Assembly (NCBI GenBank): GCA_016930815.1
Contig: JAFGFZ010000049.1
Location: 1-41,168 of the forward strand
Length of the DNA stretch: 41,168 nt
Origin: Pirellulales bacterium
GTDB lineage: Bacteria > Planctomycetota > Planctomycetia > Pirellulales > Lacipirellulaceae
Reading direction: 5' to 3'
The notes under the pieces are model-generated. The model was not told where the DNA came from and did no database searches. It worked only from the letters and a program-made list of their open reading frames with translations. Below are positions 33,930 to 41,168 of the stretch, piece after piece (position 1 is the first letter of the stretch; each line of letters opens with the position of its first letter). The position numbers and the translations under genes were made by a program.

Positions 33930-35549
33930 CTACATGACCGCAAAATAGTTCTCGACGGCATAGTCAAGGTAATCGTTGGTCATCCGCGGTTCTTCCCCGA
34001 TATAGAGGCAGTAATTGCGGATTTGGGATAAGAGATCGCGGGGTTGGCAACAACGGAAGGGCCGATGCGAAGCTTTATAGTGTTTTTTAATGAGATATTC
34101 CAGTGGTTCATCTTCATATTGCACGCCAATAACCGGTGCCATCATCTTGAATAGCGTGCGAAACTCTTCTTCGCTCGGATCTGGGACTTCAATCTTATAT
34201 GGAATTCGGCGCAGGAATGCGTCGTCAACAAGATCCCGAGGTTCTAGATTCGTTGAAAAGATAATGAGCTGGTCAAACGGTACCTGAATCTTTTTGCCAC
34301 TTGATAGGTTCAAGTAATCGAATCGCTTCTCGAGGGGAACGATCCAGCGGTTGAGCAACTCATCGGTCGTCATGCGTTGGCGGCCGAAGTCGTCGATCAC
34401 GAGTGTCCCGCAGTTGCTCTTCATCTGAATCGGCGCTTCACTGACATTGGTTGCCGTATTCAGAGTGACTTCGAGTGAGTCCATCGTCAGTTCACCGCCA
34501 ACCACGATCGTTGGCCGCCGGATCCGTACCCACCGCTGGTCAATTTTATGTTGATGGATCAGCCCGCACCCTTCCTCCAGGGGTATCTCATCGTGCATGC
34601 TTGGGTCAAACAATCGAATCATTTCTCCATCGACACCAAGTGACCGCGGAATCCATATGGATTCGCCAAAAGCCTTCGTAACTCGTTCCGCGATACTTGT
34701 TTTACCGTTACCGGGTGGGCCGAATAGAAAGAGGCCGCGCCCTGAATTAATGGCGGGACCGAGTCGGTGAAACATCCGCTGGTTGATGAGTAAATCGCTG
34801 AACGCATTGCGAAGATCATCTTCCGTTGGCTGCTGGTGGGTAATGGACTGCGCGGAAATGCTGGCGATGTAGTCCTGCAATGAAACGGGGGCGGATCCGA
34901 AATAGGTACAAAGCTGCGAGAGTTTTCTGGCGCGCTCCCTGCCGAGATCGGTGAGTTCAAAGACAAAGTCGTTCATCATCGACGCGCCTCGATGCGCGAC
35001 CAAGCGGTCTGTTTTCATCGAGAGAAGAAGCGGATCGATCAGACGGAAAGGGAGCTTGAGTTGGTCACTAATATCACGACCGGTCGCCTCGGAACGCGCA
35101 TTGAGATATTTCAGGATCAGCCCCTCAAGCTCGCTGTCGGTCAACGCTGCTTCGAGGAAGGAATCCGGTTCAATTGGTATGAATGAACTGCCGGTACCAG
35201 GGAACTCATCACCGGACGAGGGTTCTTGTTCCTGTTTCGCAAAACGTTCCGCGGGGGTTGGGCGAATCAACGAAGGCTGCGCTGAATAGTGGGCCTGATT
35301 CTGGGACTGCCGATCATAGGCTCCACCGGATTCCGTAATTTCATGGATCCGATCGAGCAAGTGTGCCAATTTGGAGTTTTTGGAATCCTCGTGACTGGAT
35401 CCATCACATGCCGGCCGCCTGGCCTGCATCGGATCGGGCGGATCCCCTGGCAGGACGGACGAGAGCTGGTCAGGTTCCTCCAACAAGTCGTTTTTCGCGT
35501 GATGACTCATGGCGCTTTTAAGTGCTTCTGGAGAAGGCTTTCCAGGCAA
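33930..35549 (-). CDS. AAA+ ATPase with winged-helix-like N-terminal domain
   Basis: The 539-residue protein has a low-complexity polar N-terminus (~1-125), a winged-helix-like segment (~132-205: [32 protein letters not shown]) and a C-terminal AAA+ module. Walker A is GPPGNGKT (277-284) and Walker B is LVIDDFGRQ (~383-391). Sensor-1 is FSTNLEP and an arginine-finger-like [14 protein letters not shown] follows. The ATPase resembles MoxR/helicase-loader-type proteins but has no partner gene beside it. The first start is TTG at 35549; ATG at 35510 is an alternative, and neither has a strong ribosome binding site. I cannot assign a process. Transcription control or a remodelling role are possibilities. 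Confidence 0.82.
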   Translation of the reverse strand: MPGKPSPEALKSAMSHHAKNDLLEEPDQLSSVLPGDPPDPMQARRPACDGSSHEDSKNSKLAHLLDRIHEITESGGAYDRQSQNQAHYSAQPSLIRPTPAERFAKQEQEPSSGDEFPGTGSSFIPIEPDSFLEAALTDSELEGLILKYLNARSEATGRDISDQLKLPFRLIDPLLLSMKTDRLVAHRGASMMNDFVFELTDLGRERARKLSQLCTYFGSAPVSLQDYIASISAQSITHQQPTEDDLRNAFSDLLINQRMFHRLGPAINSGRGLFLFGPPGNGKTSIAERVTKAFGESIWIPRSLGVDGEMIRLFDPSMHDEIPLEEGCGLIHQHKIDQRWVRIRRPTIVVGGELTMDSLEVTLNTATNVSEAPIQMKSNCGTLVIDDFGRQRMTTDELLNRWIVPLEKRFDYLNLSSGKKIQVPFDQLIIFSTNLEPRDLVDDAFLRRIPYKIEVPDPSEEEFRTLFKMMAPVIGVQYEDEPLEYLIKKHYKASHRPFRCCQPRDLLSQIRNYCLYIGEEPRMTNDYLDYAVENYFAVM

Positions 35550-35711
35550 CGGCTCACCTGGTTCGTGTTTCCTCCATGCGCAGACTGAAAAACGTGGCAG
35601 AAGAACGCATGGGCTAATGTAAGCCTACGCCACATACGGATCCCGTCAAACGGGCTCTTTCAGATTGTAGTGTCTGTAACGGCCAGAGCGGTCGCAGACG
35701 CTCAGTACCGA

Positions 35712-37868
35712 TCACTCGAATCGCTGGTCGGGTGTGATGAGCCATTCGAGTTGGGCATCCGCGATAACTTGCTGCTGGTACGCCATGATGGCCTGATTAT
35801 AGCGAAATCGTCTCAGCGCCAAGATTCCGGGCCACCGATCCGTTTCCGAGAGAAAATCCTGCTTGAGTTGCTTCTTGTCTCTTGCCCTTCGAATGAGGCG
35901 GACCACATAGGCCGCGGAGCGGTCGTGGTTGAGCAGCGCTTTCACTTCGCCGGGTTCCATCGCGAAGACTTCACGCATGAATTCCGGTCCGGCCGCATCG
36001 ATCCCGTAGGGTTGCGAAAGGTGGATACTCAGGCCCTGGACATCCAATTCCAATTGAGCGAATTGACCTGTAAGATTCACCCTGGTGTCTTCTTTTCCTG
36101 CGAAGTAGGCGTCCAGAGGAAGGTCCGCCTCCCGGACCGCGGATGCCAATTCCTTGGCTCGGGTCAGAGCCATCTCACTAGCAAGTTGCATCTTCCATGT
36201 CCGAACGATGTCGTCACGGGCTTGGTCGAAAGTCGGGACTCGAGCGGGTGAGTCATTCGTCTTGAGGACGATAAACTCGTGCCGGCCGAATAGGTCGACC
36301 GTGTTGATCGGCCGATAGAAACCCTTCTCGATAAACATGAGCTGGTAGAGTGGTAGCTGGGTTTCCAGATCTCTTGATTGGCCCAGCGGAGTGATGTCGC
36401 GTAAATCATAGATCGACACGTCACTGATCTGCTTGCGTTGCAGGTTATGCTTCTCAATGATCTGGTCCAACGGGTAATCAGGAGGGGTAGGGAGTTCGGT
36501 TCCATCGATTTCCGCATCCGTTACCTTCGATTCATAGGCGTCATATGCCGGTTTCATGGCTGCTAGAATATCCTGGATGATTTTGCCCATCCTTTCCCCC
36601 ACACGGTCACTTGCGATGCTTTGCCGAATGGTGTCGCGGAGCCCGTCATCCAGGGGTTGATATTCAACGGATTTCGGTTGCGCCGGCTCGGGTGGTTCAC
36701 CACCCGAGATTGGTGTTTCGTCAGGTTTCGATGGTGTTGGCTCGGGTGGTGTGCCGTTGGATTCTGGTGTTTCGACAGGCGTCGATGCATCGGAGGCCGG
36801 TTCTTGGGGGGTGGTTGGCACTGGTTGGGATTCGCCGGCAGTCGGATCACTGGTCGGTGGGAGGCTGGATTCAGGATCGTCGGCGGAATGGTCTTCTTCG
36901 ATTGGTTCGACGCCGAGGTCTGTTTTCACGAAATCAGTTTCCTTGTGGGTTTCGTAATAAGCCTCAATCTCCTCGTCGGTGACCTCTTCGGCGAGGGTGG
37001 CGGCGACATCGTTGTAGTTGATTTCAAGAGTATCCAATCGAACCGTACGCGGTATTTTGAATGCTGGTTTCGGAGAAGGCAGATCCGTCGCGTACGCCTG
37101 ATCGGGAATCGGTTCCGAGTCTTTGTATTGTTCGTAAAGGGCCCTGAGTTCGGCCTCTTTCGGCTCTTTAATGTTGGCCAGGAACTGGGATGCGGGGAGG
37201 TCAACCGATTCGAGCTCGATACGATCGTTCAGGAGTTGCCAGTCGGTCCAGCGCTGTTCGGGCAACACATTGGTTAGCGCAAAAAACTGGCTCCGCATAT
37301 AGTTGACAATCATCAGTTCCCGGCGGAGCTCGTCGAAGAGGAGCTTGATTGGCACCTGCTGGTTCCCAAACCTTAAATTGGATGCAATCTGGTTCAGTTC
37401 CGCAGTCGACAGGGAACGCAGGCAGACTTCTTTGAGGTAATTATTGATCGCATCGTTGCTAATTGAAATTCCAGCCGCTTCTGCCATTTCGTATTGAATT
37501 TGGGTATGGACAACCTCTTGTTCCAGGTTGGGTTCTTCCCCACGATAGTTGAAATTAACCACAGGCTGAACGGCAAGCGTAACTTTTCCCTCCGTTTTTT
37601 GAAGGCCCGCCTGGTAGGCTCTCTGCAGGAAGGTCCGCAGGGCGGCGCGGCGCATGATCAATTTGGAGATGTCGTCTCGGGTGAACTTGCCACCTTGGTA
37701 AGTGGCCACAACCTCCTTCGCGTAGCTGGAATCTCTTCCCTGGCCGGAGATGCGGAATGCGAGATTCGTCAGGGCATCTCCGAGTAGCCAGACGATCAAG
37801 AGAGCGACGCCGGCAACGACGATGAGTACTTTTTGGTGTTTTCGGAAAATACGAAACGGGCTGGCCAT
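35712..37868 (-). CDS. Membrane-anchored PpiD/SurA-like protein without a visible parvulin domain
   Basis: From ATG 37868 (AGGA nine bases upstream; the frame itself opens at 38009) the 718-residue protein starts MASPFRIFRKHQKVLIVVAG, with a single transmembrane helix at ~13-30 and then a periplasmic part. Residues ~50-250 resemble the SurA/PpiD N-terminal chaperone helices (KFTRDDISKLIMRR, IQYEMAEAAGISISNDAI). A Pro/Glu/Ser-rich linker spans ~320-400 with repeats such as PPEPTPSKPDETP. I do not see the HxE/D parvulin signature, so it may be a chaperone without isomerase activity. It should help outer-envelope or secreted proteins fold. It is divergent from topA, separated by ~440 bases. An early in-frame start would add 47 unlikely residues. 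Confidence 0.8.
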   Translation of the reverse strand: MASPFRIFRKHQKVLIVVAGVALLIVWLLGDALTNLAFRISGQGRDSSYAKEVVATYQGGKFTRDDISKLIMRRAALRTFLQRAYQAGLQKTEGKVTLAVQPVVNFNYRGEEPNLEQEVVHTQIQYEMAEAAGISISNDAINNYLKEVCLRSLSTAELNQIASNLRFGNQQVPIKLLFDELRRELMIVNYMRSQFFALTNVLPEQRWTDWQLLNDRIELESVDLPASQFLANIKEPKEAELRALYEQYKDSEPIPDQAYATDLPSPKPAFKIPRTVRLDTLEINYNDVAATLAEEVTDEEIEAYYETHKETDFVKTDLGVEPIEEDHSADDPESSLPPTSDPTAGESQPVPTTPQEPASDASTPVETPESNGTPPEPTPSKPDETPISGGEPPEPAQPKSVEYQPLDDGLRDTIRQSIASDRVGERMGKIIQDILAAMKPAYDAYESKVTDAEIDGTELPTPPDYPLDQIIEKHNLQRKQISDVSIYDLRDITPLGQSRDLETQLPLYQLMFIEKGFYRPINTVDLFGRHEFIVLKTNDSPARVPTFDQARDDIVRTWKMQLASEMALTRAKELASAVREADLPLDAYFAGKEDTRVNLTGQFAQLELDVQGLSIHLSQPYGIDAAGPEFMREVFAMEPGEVKALLNHDRSAAYVVRLIRRARDKKQLKQDFLSETDRWPGILALRRFRYNQAIMAYQQQVIADAQLEWLITPDQRFE

Positions 37869-38250
37869 AATTGCGGTTCCTGCACTGCTAGCATGTCGGA
37901 AAAGGCGATAATCGGCTCTTGACAGGCCAGGCGCGACATCAGTATGGATGGAATGCGCGCTGGTTTCCTGTGGAGCCGGTGATTCTATTGGCAGCGGGGG
38001 CAAATGCAATCCCAGTCAGAGCATTCCGCCCTCCCAGTACCAGGTCGCCGAAACAACGCGGGTCTCCTGCATCCCATGTTCTCATTCCCTCGATGGATGG
38101 ATTTCCGATGGCACCATCAAGGTTTTGGCAGGAGTTATACCTTGATGGACTGTGGCTTTAAAGGGGTTGTAACATCTGTGCCGTTCTTCCACCGTACGAC
38201 TACAACGATGATCCGGGCACGGGTGTGATTATTCAGGAAACAGGCACCTC
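37869..38250. other. Divergent intergenic region, PpiD-like gene and topA
   Basis: These bases separate the two divergent genes and should hold both promoters. They contain a 10-bp perfect inverted repeat (listed separately) and no other recognised gene. No clear -35/-10 pair was picked out. Confidence 0.4.
38114..38148. promoter_or_regulatory. 10-bp perfect inverted repeat, possible operator or leader hairpin
   Basis: CCATCAAGGT (38114-38123) and ACCTTGATGG (38139-38148) are exact reverse complements separated by 15 bases. It sits in the middle of the divergent region, 103 bases before the topA leader ORF. It could bind a dimeric regulator or form an RNA hairpin. No T-run follows it directly, so termination is less likely. 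Confidence 0.45.
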
Positions 38251-38307
38251 ATGACAGATACAACCAGACGATTACCCCGCAGTTTACCCAAACCCTCCCG
38301 AATTTGA
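38251..38307 (+). CDS. Short leader ORF just before topA
   Basis: ATG at 38251 opens an 18-codon frame, MTDTTRRLPRSLPKPSRI, ending at TGA 38305-38307, with one base between this stop and the topA ATG. CAGG lies six bases upstream and AGGA twelve. topA has no Shine-Dalgarno of its own, so ribosomes ending here may reinitiate at topA. The peptide is basic and proline/arginine-rich. It may be a real coupling leader or chance. Confidence 0.4.
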   Translation: MTDTTRRLPRSLPKPSRI

Positions 38308-38308
38308 C

Positions 38309-40987
38309 ATGGCCAAGCAAGTCTCACCCCGAAAACCTTCTGGATCCAAGGCTCTCGTCATTGTCGAGTCACCGGCCAAGGCCCGAACGATCAGCAAGTT
38401 CCTTGGCAATCGTTTTGAGGTCGAGGCGTCCATCGGCCACGTCCGTGATTTGCCCCAGGGAGCCAAGCAGATTCCAGTCCGGTTTAAAGGGGAACCATGG
38501 GCCAACCTGGGGGTCAACGTCCAGAAGGATTTTGAACCCATCTATGTCGTTTCGCCCGGCAAAAGCAAGCAGATCAAGAAACTGAAAGACCGCCTGAAAG
38601 ATGCTGGGGCCCTCTATCTGGCAACGGATGAGGACCGTGAAGGCGAAGCGATTAGCTGGCACCTGCTCGAACTATTGAAGCCGAAAGTTCCGGTGCATCG
38701 ACTGGTTTTCCACGAGATCACGGAGGAAGCCATCGAAGAGGCCCTTTCCAATCCCCGCCAGTTGGATGATCAACTTGTCCGGGCCCAGGAGACCCGGCGG
38801 ATCCTGGATCGGCTCTTTGGCTACGAAGTTTCGCCTCTCTTATGGCGAAAAGTCCGGCCCAAGCTTTCCGCTGGGCGGGTGCAGAGCGTTGCCGTTCGGA
38901 TGATTGTGGAGCGTGAACGCGAACGAATGGCATTCCGAGGCGCCGCATGGTTTGATCTTTTAGCGACTTTTCTCACCTCAAAGAAAGAACGGTTCCAGGC
39001 GGCATTGATTTCGGTCGGTGGCAAACGGATTCCATCCGGCAAGGATTTTGATCCCACGACCGGTTTGTTGAAGAACGGCCCCCGTCAAAACGGCAATCTC
39101 ACTCTCTTGGATGCCGATCTGGCCGAACAACTGGCCCGGCGGATTGAGCATGGGACCTTTCGCGTCACGGCCATTGAAGAAAAATCCTACACAACCCAAC
39201 CCTATCCGCCGTTCACGACCAGTACGTTGCAGCAAGAGTCCAACCGGAAACTCGGATTCACGGCACGGCGCACCATGCAAGTCGCGCAGAGCCTCTATGA
39301 AAACGGCCATATCACCTACATGCGCACCGATTCCACGAATCTGGCCATGGTTGCCGTGGAGGATGCCCGACGTCTGGTGGCGAGTGAATATGGGGCCAAC
39401 TTCTTGCCCGATGCTCCGCGAATCTACAAGAGCAAGGTCAAAAATGCACAGGAGGCCCACGAGGCCATCCGTCCAGCCGGGCATCCGTTCGAACTCCCAT
39501 CCCAAATGCGTTCCCAGCTGAATGAGGATGAGTACAAGCTTTTCTGCATGATTTGGAAACGGACCATTGCCAGCCAGATGACCAACGCCCGCGGTCGCCG
39601 CATGCTGCTGACGATTGAGGGGGAGGGCTGCACATTCCAAGTCGCTGGCAGGACAATCGATTTCCCTGGCTACCTTCGGGCCTATGTTGAAGGTTCCGAT
39701 GATCCAAATGCCGAACTGGCGGACCAGGAACAGGCCCTCCCAACCGTGACGAAGGGTGAAACGCTCCGGGCCGCGGCGATGGAACCGAAGGAACATCACA
39801 CCCAACCTCCGCCCCGATACAGCGAAGCCGCCCTGACCAAGGCACTCGAAGAAAAAGGCATTGGCCGTCCGAGCACGTATGCGTCGATCATCGACACGAT
39901 TCAGGCACGTCAGTATGTTTTCAAGAAGGCTAATACCCTGGTGCCGACTTGGGTTGCCTTCTCCGTCATCAAGCTGCTTGAAGAACATCTGGCCAGTCTG
40001 GTGGACTACCAGTTTACAGCTCAAATGGAGGACGACCTCGATACGATCAGTCGGGGTGAGCAGGAGCATGTGGAATACCTCCACCGGTTCTATTACGGAA
40101 ATCAGCGGCCCGGCCTCAAGAAGCAACTCGACCACAAAGTCGAGGAAATCGATGCCCGGGAAGTGGGCCGGATCCTGATTGGCAGGCCGGACGATGGTGA
40201 GCCGATTTTTGTGCGAGTTGGCCGCTATTCCCCATTCCTCGAACAGGGAGACCGAACGGCCTCCATCCCAGAAAACATGCCACCCGATGAAGTCACTCTC
40301 GACTGGGCCCTCGAAATGCTCGATCAGGCGGCCCAAGGGGATGAACCGCTCGGCATTTGCCCGCAGACCAACCAGCCGATTTTCCTAAAAGTTGGCCGGT
40401 TCGGCCCGTATGTCCAACGCGGCAGGCCGGATGGCGACGAGAAGCCGAAAAACGCCTCGCTCCTGAAAGGAATGAATCCAGACGAACTGGACCTAGAGAC
40501 CGCAATCCGGCTCCTGTCATTGCCCCGTGATTTAGGAAATCATCCGACCGAGGGTAAACCGATCCGAGCCTATAATGGCCGGTATGGGCCGTACATCCAA
40601 TGTGGTGATGCAACACGCTCGTTGCCCCCGGAAATGTCTCCACTGGATGTGACATTCGATCAGGCCGTACAACTCCTGGCCCAACCGAAACGCCAAGGCC
40701 GGGCTGCCACCAAGAAAGAACCGCTCCAGATCTTCGAGAATTCACCGGTCACCGGTCAGCCAGTCCAACTCCTCGATGGCCGTTATGGCCCGTACGTGAC
40801 CGACGGAACCACGAATGCTTCGGTTCCCAAGGGTACGGCACCGGCCCAGATCTCCTTCGAACAGGCCCTCGATCTCTTGGCAATCCGAGCGTCCAAAGGA
40901 CCCGCCTCCCGGACGCGAGCTAAGAAAAAGGTGGCCAAGAAGCCGGCGAAAAAAGCGAAGAAAACAAGGAAAGCCAAAAGGAAATGA
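38309..40987 (+). CDS. topA: DNA topoisomerase I (type IA)
   Basis: This enzyme relaxes negative supercoils by single-strand passage. The TOPRIM domain carries E20 (LVIVESPAKA) and D107/D109/E111 (ATDEDREGE). The active-site tyrosine is Y337 in HITYMRTDSTN. The C-terminal ~300 residues are repeated Topo_C-type modules rather than the zinc-ribbons of E. coli: the phrase GRYGPYI/V recurs with variations (VGRFGPYVQRG, NGRYGPYIQCG, DGRYGPYVTDG), each followed by a SLP/SVP-x-G or P motif. The last ~25 residues are a lysine/alanine-rich tail (RAKKKVAKKPAKKAKKTRK), similar to histone H1-type DNA-binding tails. At 892 residues it is normal for this branch. A leader ORF precedes it by one base. Confidence 0.97.
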   Translation: MAKQVSPRKPSGSKALVIVESPAKARTISKFLGNRFEVEASIGHVRDLPQGAKQIPVRFKGEPWANLGVNVQKDFEPIYVVSPGKSKQIKKLKDRLKDAGALYLATDEDREGEAISWHLLELLKPKVPVHRLVFHEITEEAIEEALSNPRQLDDQLVRAQETRRILDRLFGYEVSPLLWRKVRPKLSAGRVQSVAVRMIVERERERMAFRGAAWFDLLATFLTSKKERFQAALISVGGKRIPSGKDFDPTTGLLKNGPRQNGNLTLLDADLAEQLARRIEHGTFRVTAIEEKSYTTQPYPPFTTSTLQQESNRKLGFTARRTMQVAQSLYENGHITYMRTDSTNLAMVAVEDARRLVASEYGANFLPDAPRIYKSKVKNAQEAHEAIRPAGHPFELPSQMRSQLNEDEYKLFCMIWKRTIASQMTNARGRRMLLTIEGEGCTFQVAGRTIDFPGYLRAYVEGSDDPNAELADQEQALPTVTKGETLRAAAMEPKEHHTQPPPRYSEAALTKALEEKGIGRPSTYASIIDTIQARQYVFKKANTLVPTWVAFSVIKLLEEHLASLVDYQFTAQMEDDLDTISRGEQEHVEYLHRFYYGNQRPGLKKQLDHKVEEIDAREVGRILIGRPDDGEPIFVRVGRYSPFLEQGDRTASIPENMPPDEVTLDWALEMLDQAAQGDEPLGICPQTNQPIFLKVGRFGPYVQRGRPDGDEKPKNASLLKGMNPDELDLETAIRLLSLPRDLGNHPTEGKPIRAYNGRYGPYIQCGDATRSLPPEMSPLDVTFDQAVQLLAQPKRQGRAATKKEPLQIFENSPVTGQPVQLLDGRYGPYVTDGTTNASVPKGTAPAQISFEQALDLLAIRASKGPASRTRAKKKVAKKPAKKAKKTRKAKRK

Positions 40988-41088
40988 ATCCCCGCGGATT
41001 GCCTTCGTTGTTGGCAATGCGCCCGAATTCCTGAGGTGCTACCCTTGTCTTCACGCACATGGTGTCATGTTGTTCGTCATAGAACATC

Positions 41089-41147
41089 AGGGCCGTTTAC
41101 GGCCCTTCTCCGCCGCAGGCGGTATTCGACCCGCCGTTGACGGCGGG
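41089..41147. repeat. Three adjacent hairpins after topA
   Basis: Three perfect hairpins follow each other: AGGGCCG-TTTA-CGGCCCT (41089-41106), CCGCC-GCA-GGCGG (41110-41122) and CCCGCCG-TTGA-CGGCGGG (41130-41147). They lie ~100 bases after the topA stop near the window end. The stems are G/C-rich and the loops are 3-4 bases. They may be a REP-like extragenic element or terminate topA; no T-run follows. Confidence 0.55.
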
Positions 41148-41168
41148 TGATGCGGCTCGACTCGAAAC

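Noticed and set aside
38978-40336. A 452-codon minus-strand frame
   Set aside because: It lies opposite topA, whose active-site motifs are intact. It is a shadow of the codon bias in that gene.
1-41168. tRNA or rRNA genes
   Set aside because: I looked in the intergenic regions for T-loop-like GTTCRAxxC phrases with a matching acceptor stem and saw none; all rRNA-like signatures are absent.

Overview
The window looks like a chromosomal segment of a Planctomycetota bacterium, probably of the Pirellulales type. This is inferred from gene content, not from a marker-gene tree. The pointers are a DUF1559 protein with a prepilin-like N-terminus, several PEP-CTERM proteins with LamG and dockerin-like modules, a Spy/LTXXQ-like periplasmic protein, an HU protein with a C-terminal tail, and many extragenic palindromes. 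I saw no rRNA, tRNA, CRISPR array, phage or insertion sequence.

Layout. 1-2428: a HEAT-like hypothetical protein, a 0.66-kb gene-free stretch rich in small palindromes, and an exported LTXXQ-motif protein. 2459-7266 (minus): a two-gene operon of arabinofuranosidases (GH146-type, then GH127-type), joined by an ATGA overlap. 7451-12711 (minus): an exported-protein locus. It holds a type I phosphodiesterase with a LamG module inserted in its catalytic domain and a PEP-CTERM tail, a 994-codon ORF that reads as two complete PEP-CTERM pre-proteins fused head to tail, and a 56-aa membrane protein overlapping its end. 12913-13992 (plus): a DUF1559 protein followed by an orphan PEP-CTERM tail fragment. 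14047-16005 (minus): acetyl-CoA synthetase.

16314-18775 (plus): a PiT-type phosphate permease with an apparent one-base frameshift, and a purple-acid-phosphatase-like enzyme. Together they suggest phosphate scavenging. 18897-21823 (minus): a GH51-like arabinofuranosidase with a Tat signal, and an M23-like protein with PKD domains. 21943-24165 (minus): nifU and nifS for Fe-S assembly. 24399-27403 (minus): trpS, pyrD, a small lipoprotein-like gene and an HU-type protein. 27927-31339 (minus): a large FAD/Fe-S dehydrogenase translationally coupled to a cysteine-cluster protein. 31428-32012 (minus): folE, whose stop codon lies inside a tandem palindromic repeat. 32604-33904 (plus): nth and dcd. 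33930-37868 (minus): an AAA+ ATPase with a winged-helix-like N-terminus, and a PpiD/SurA-like membrane-anchored protein. 38251-40987 (plus): a short leader ORF and topA. The window ends in a cluster of three hairpins.

The most unusual material is the PEP-CTERM/LamG locus. It shows a fused double pre-protein, an apparently circularly permuted LamG nested in a phosphodiesterase, and an orphan sorting tail just across the divergent promoter region. This points to recent recombination among tandem paralogous surface-protein genes. The three arabinofuranosidase-type enzymes suggest growth on arabinose-containing plant or algal polysaccharides.
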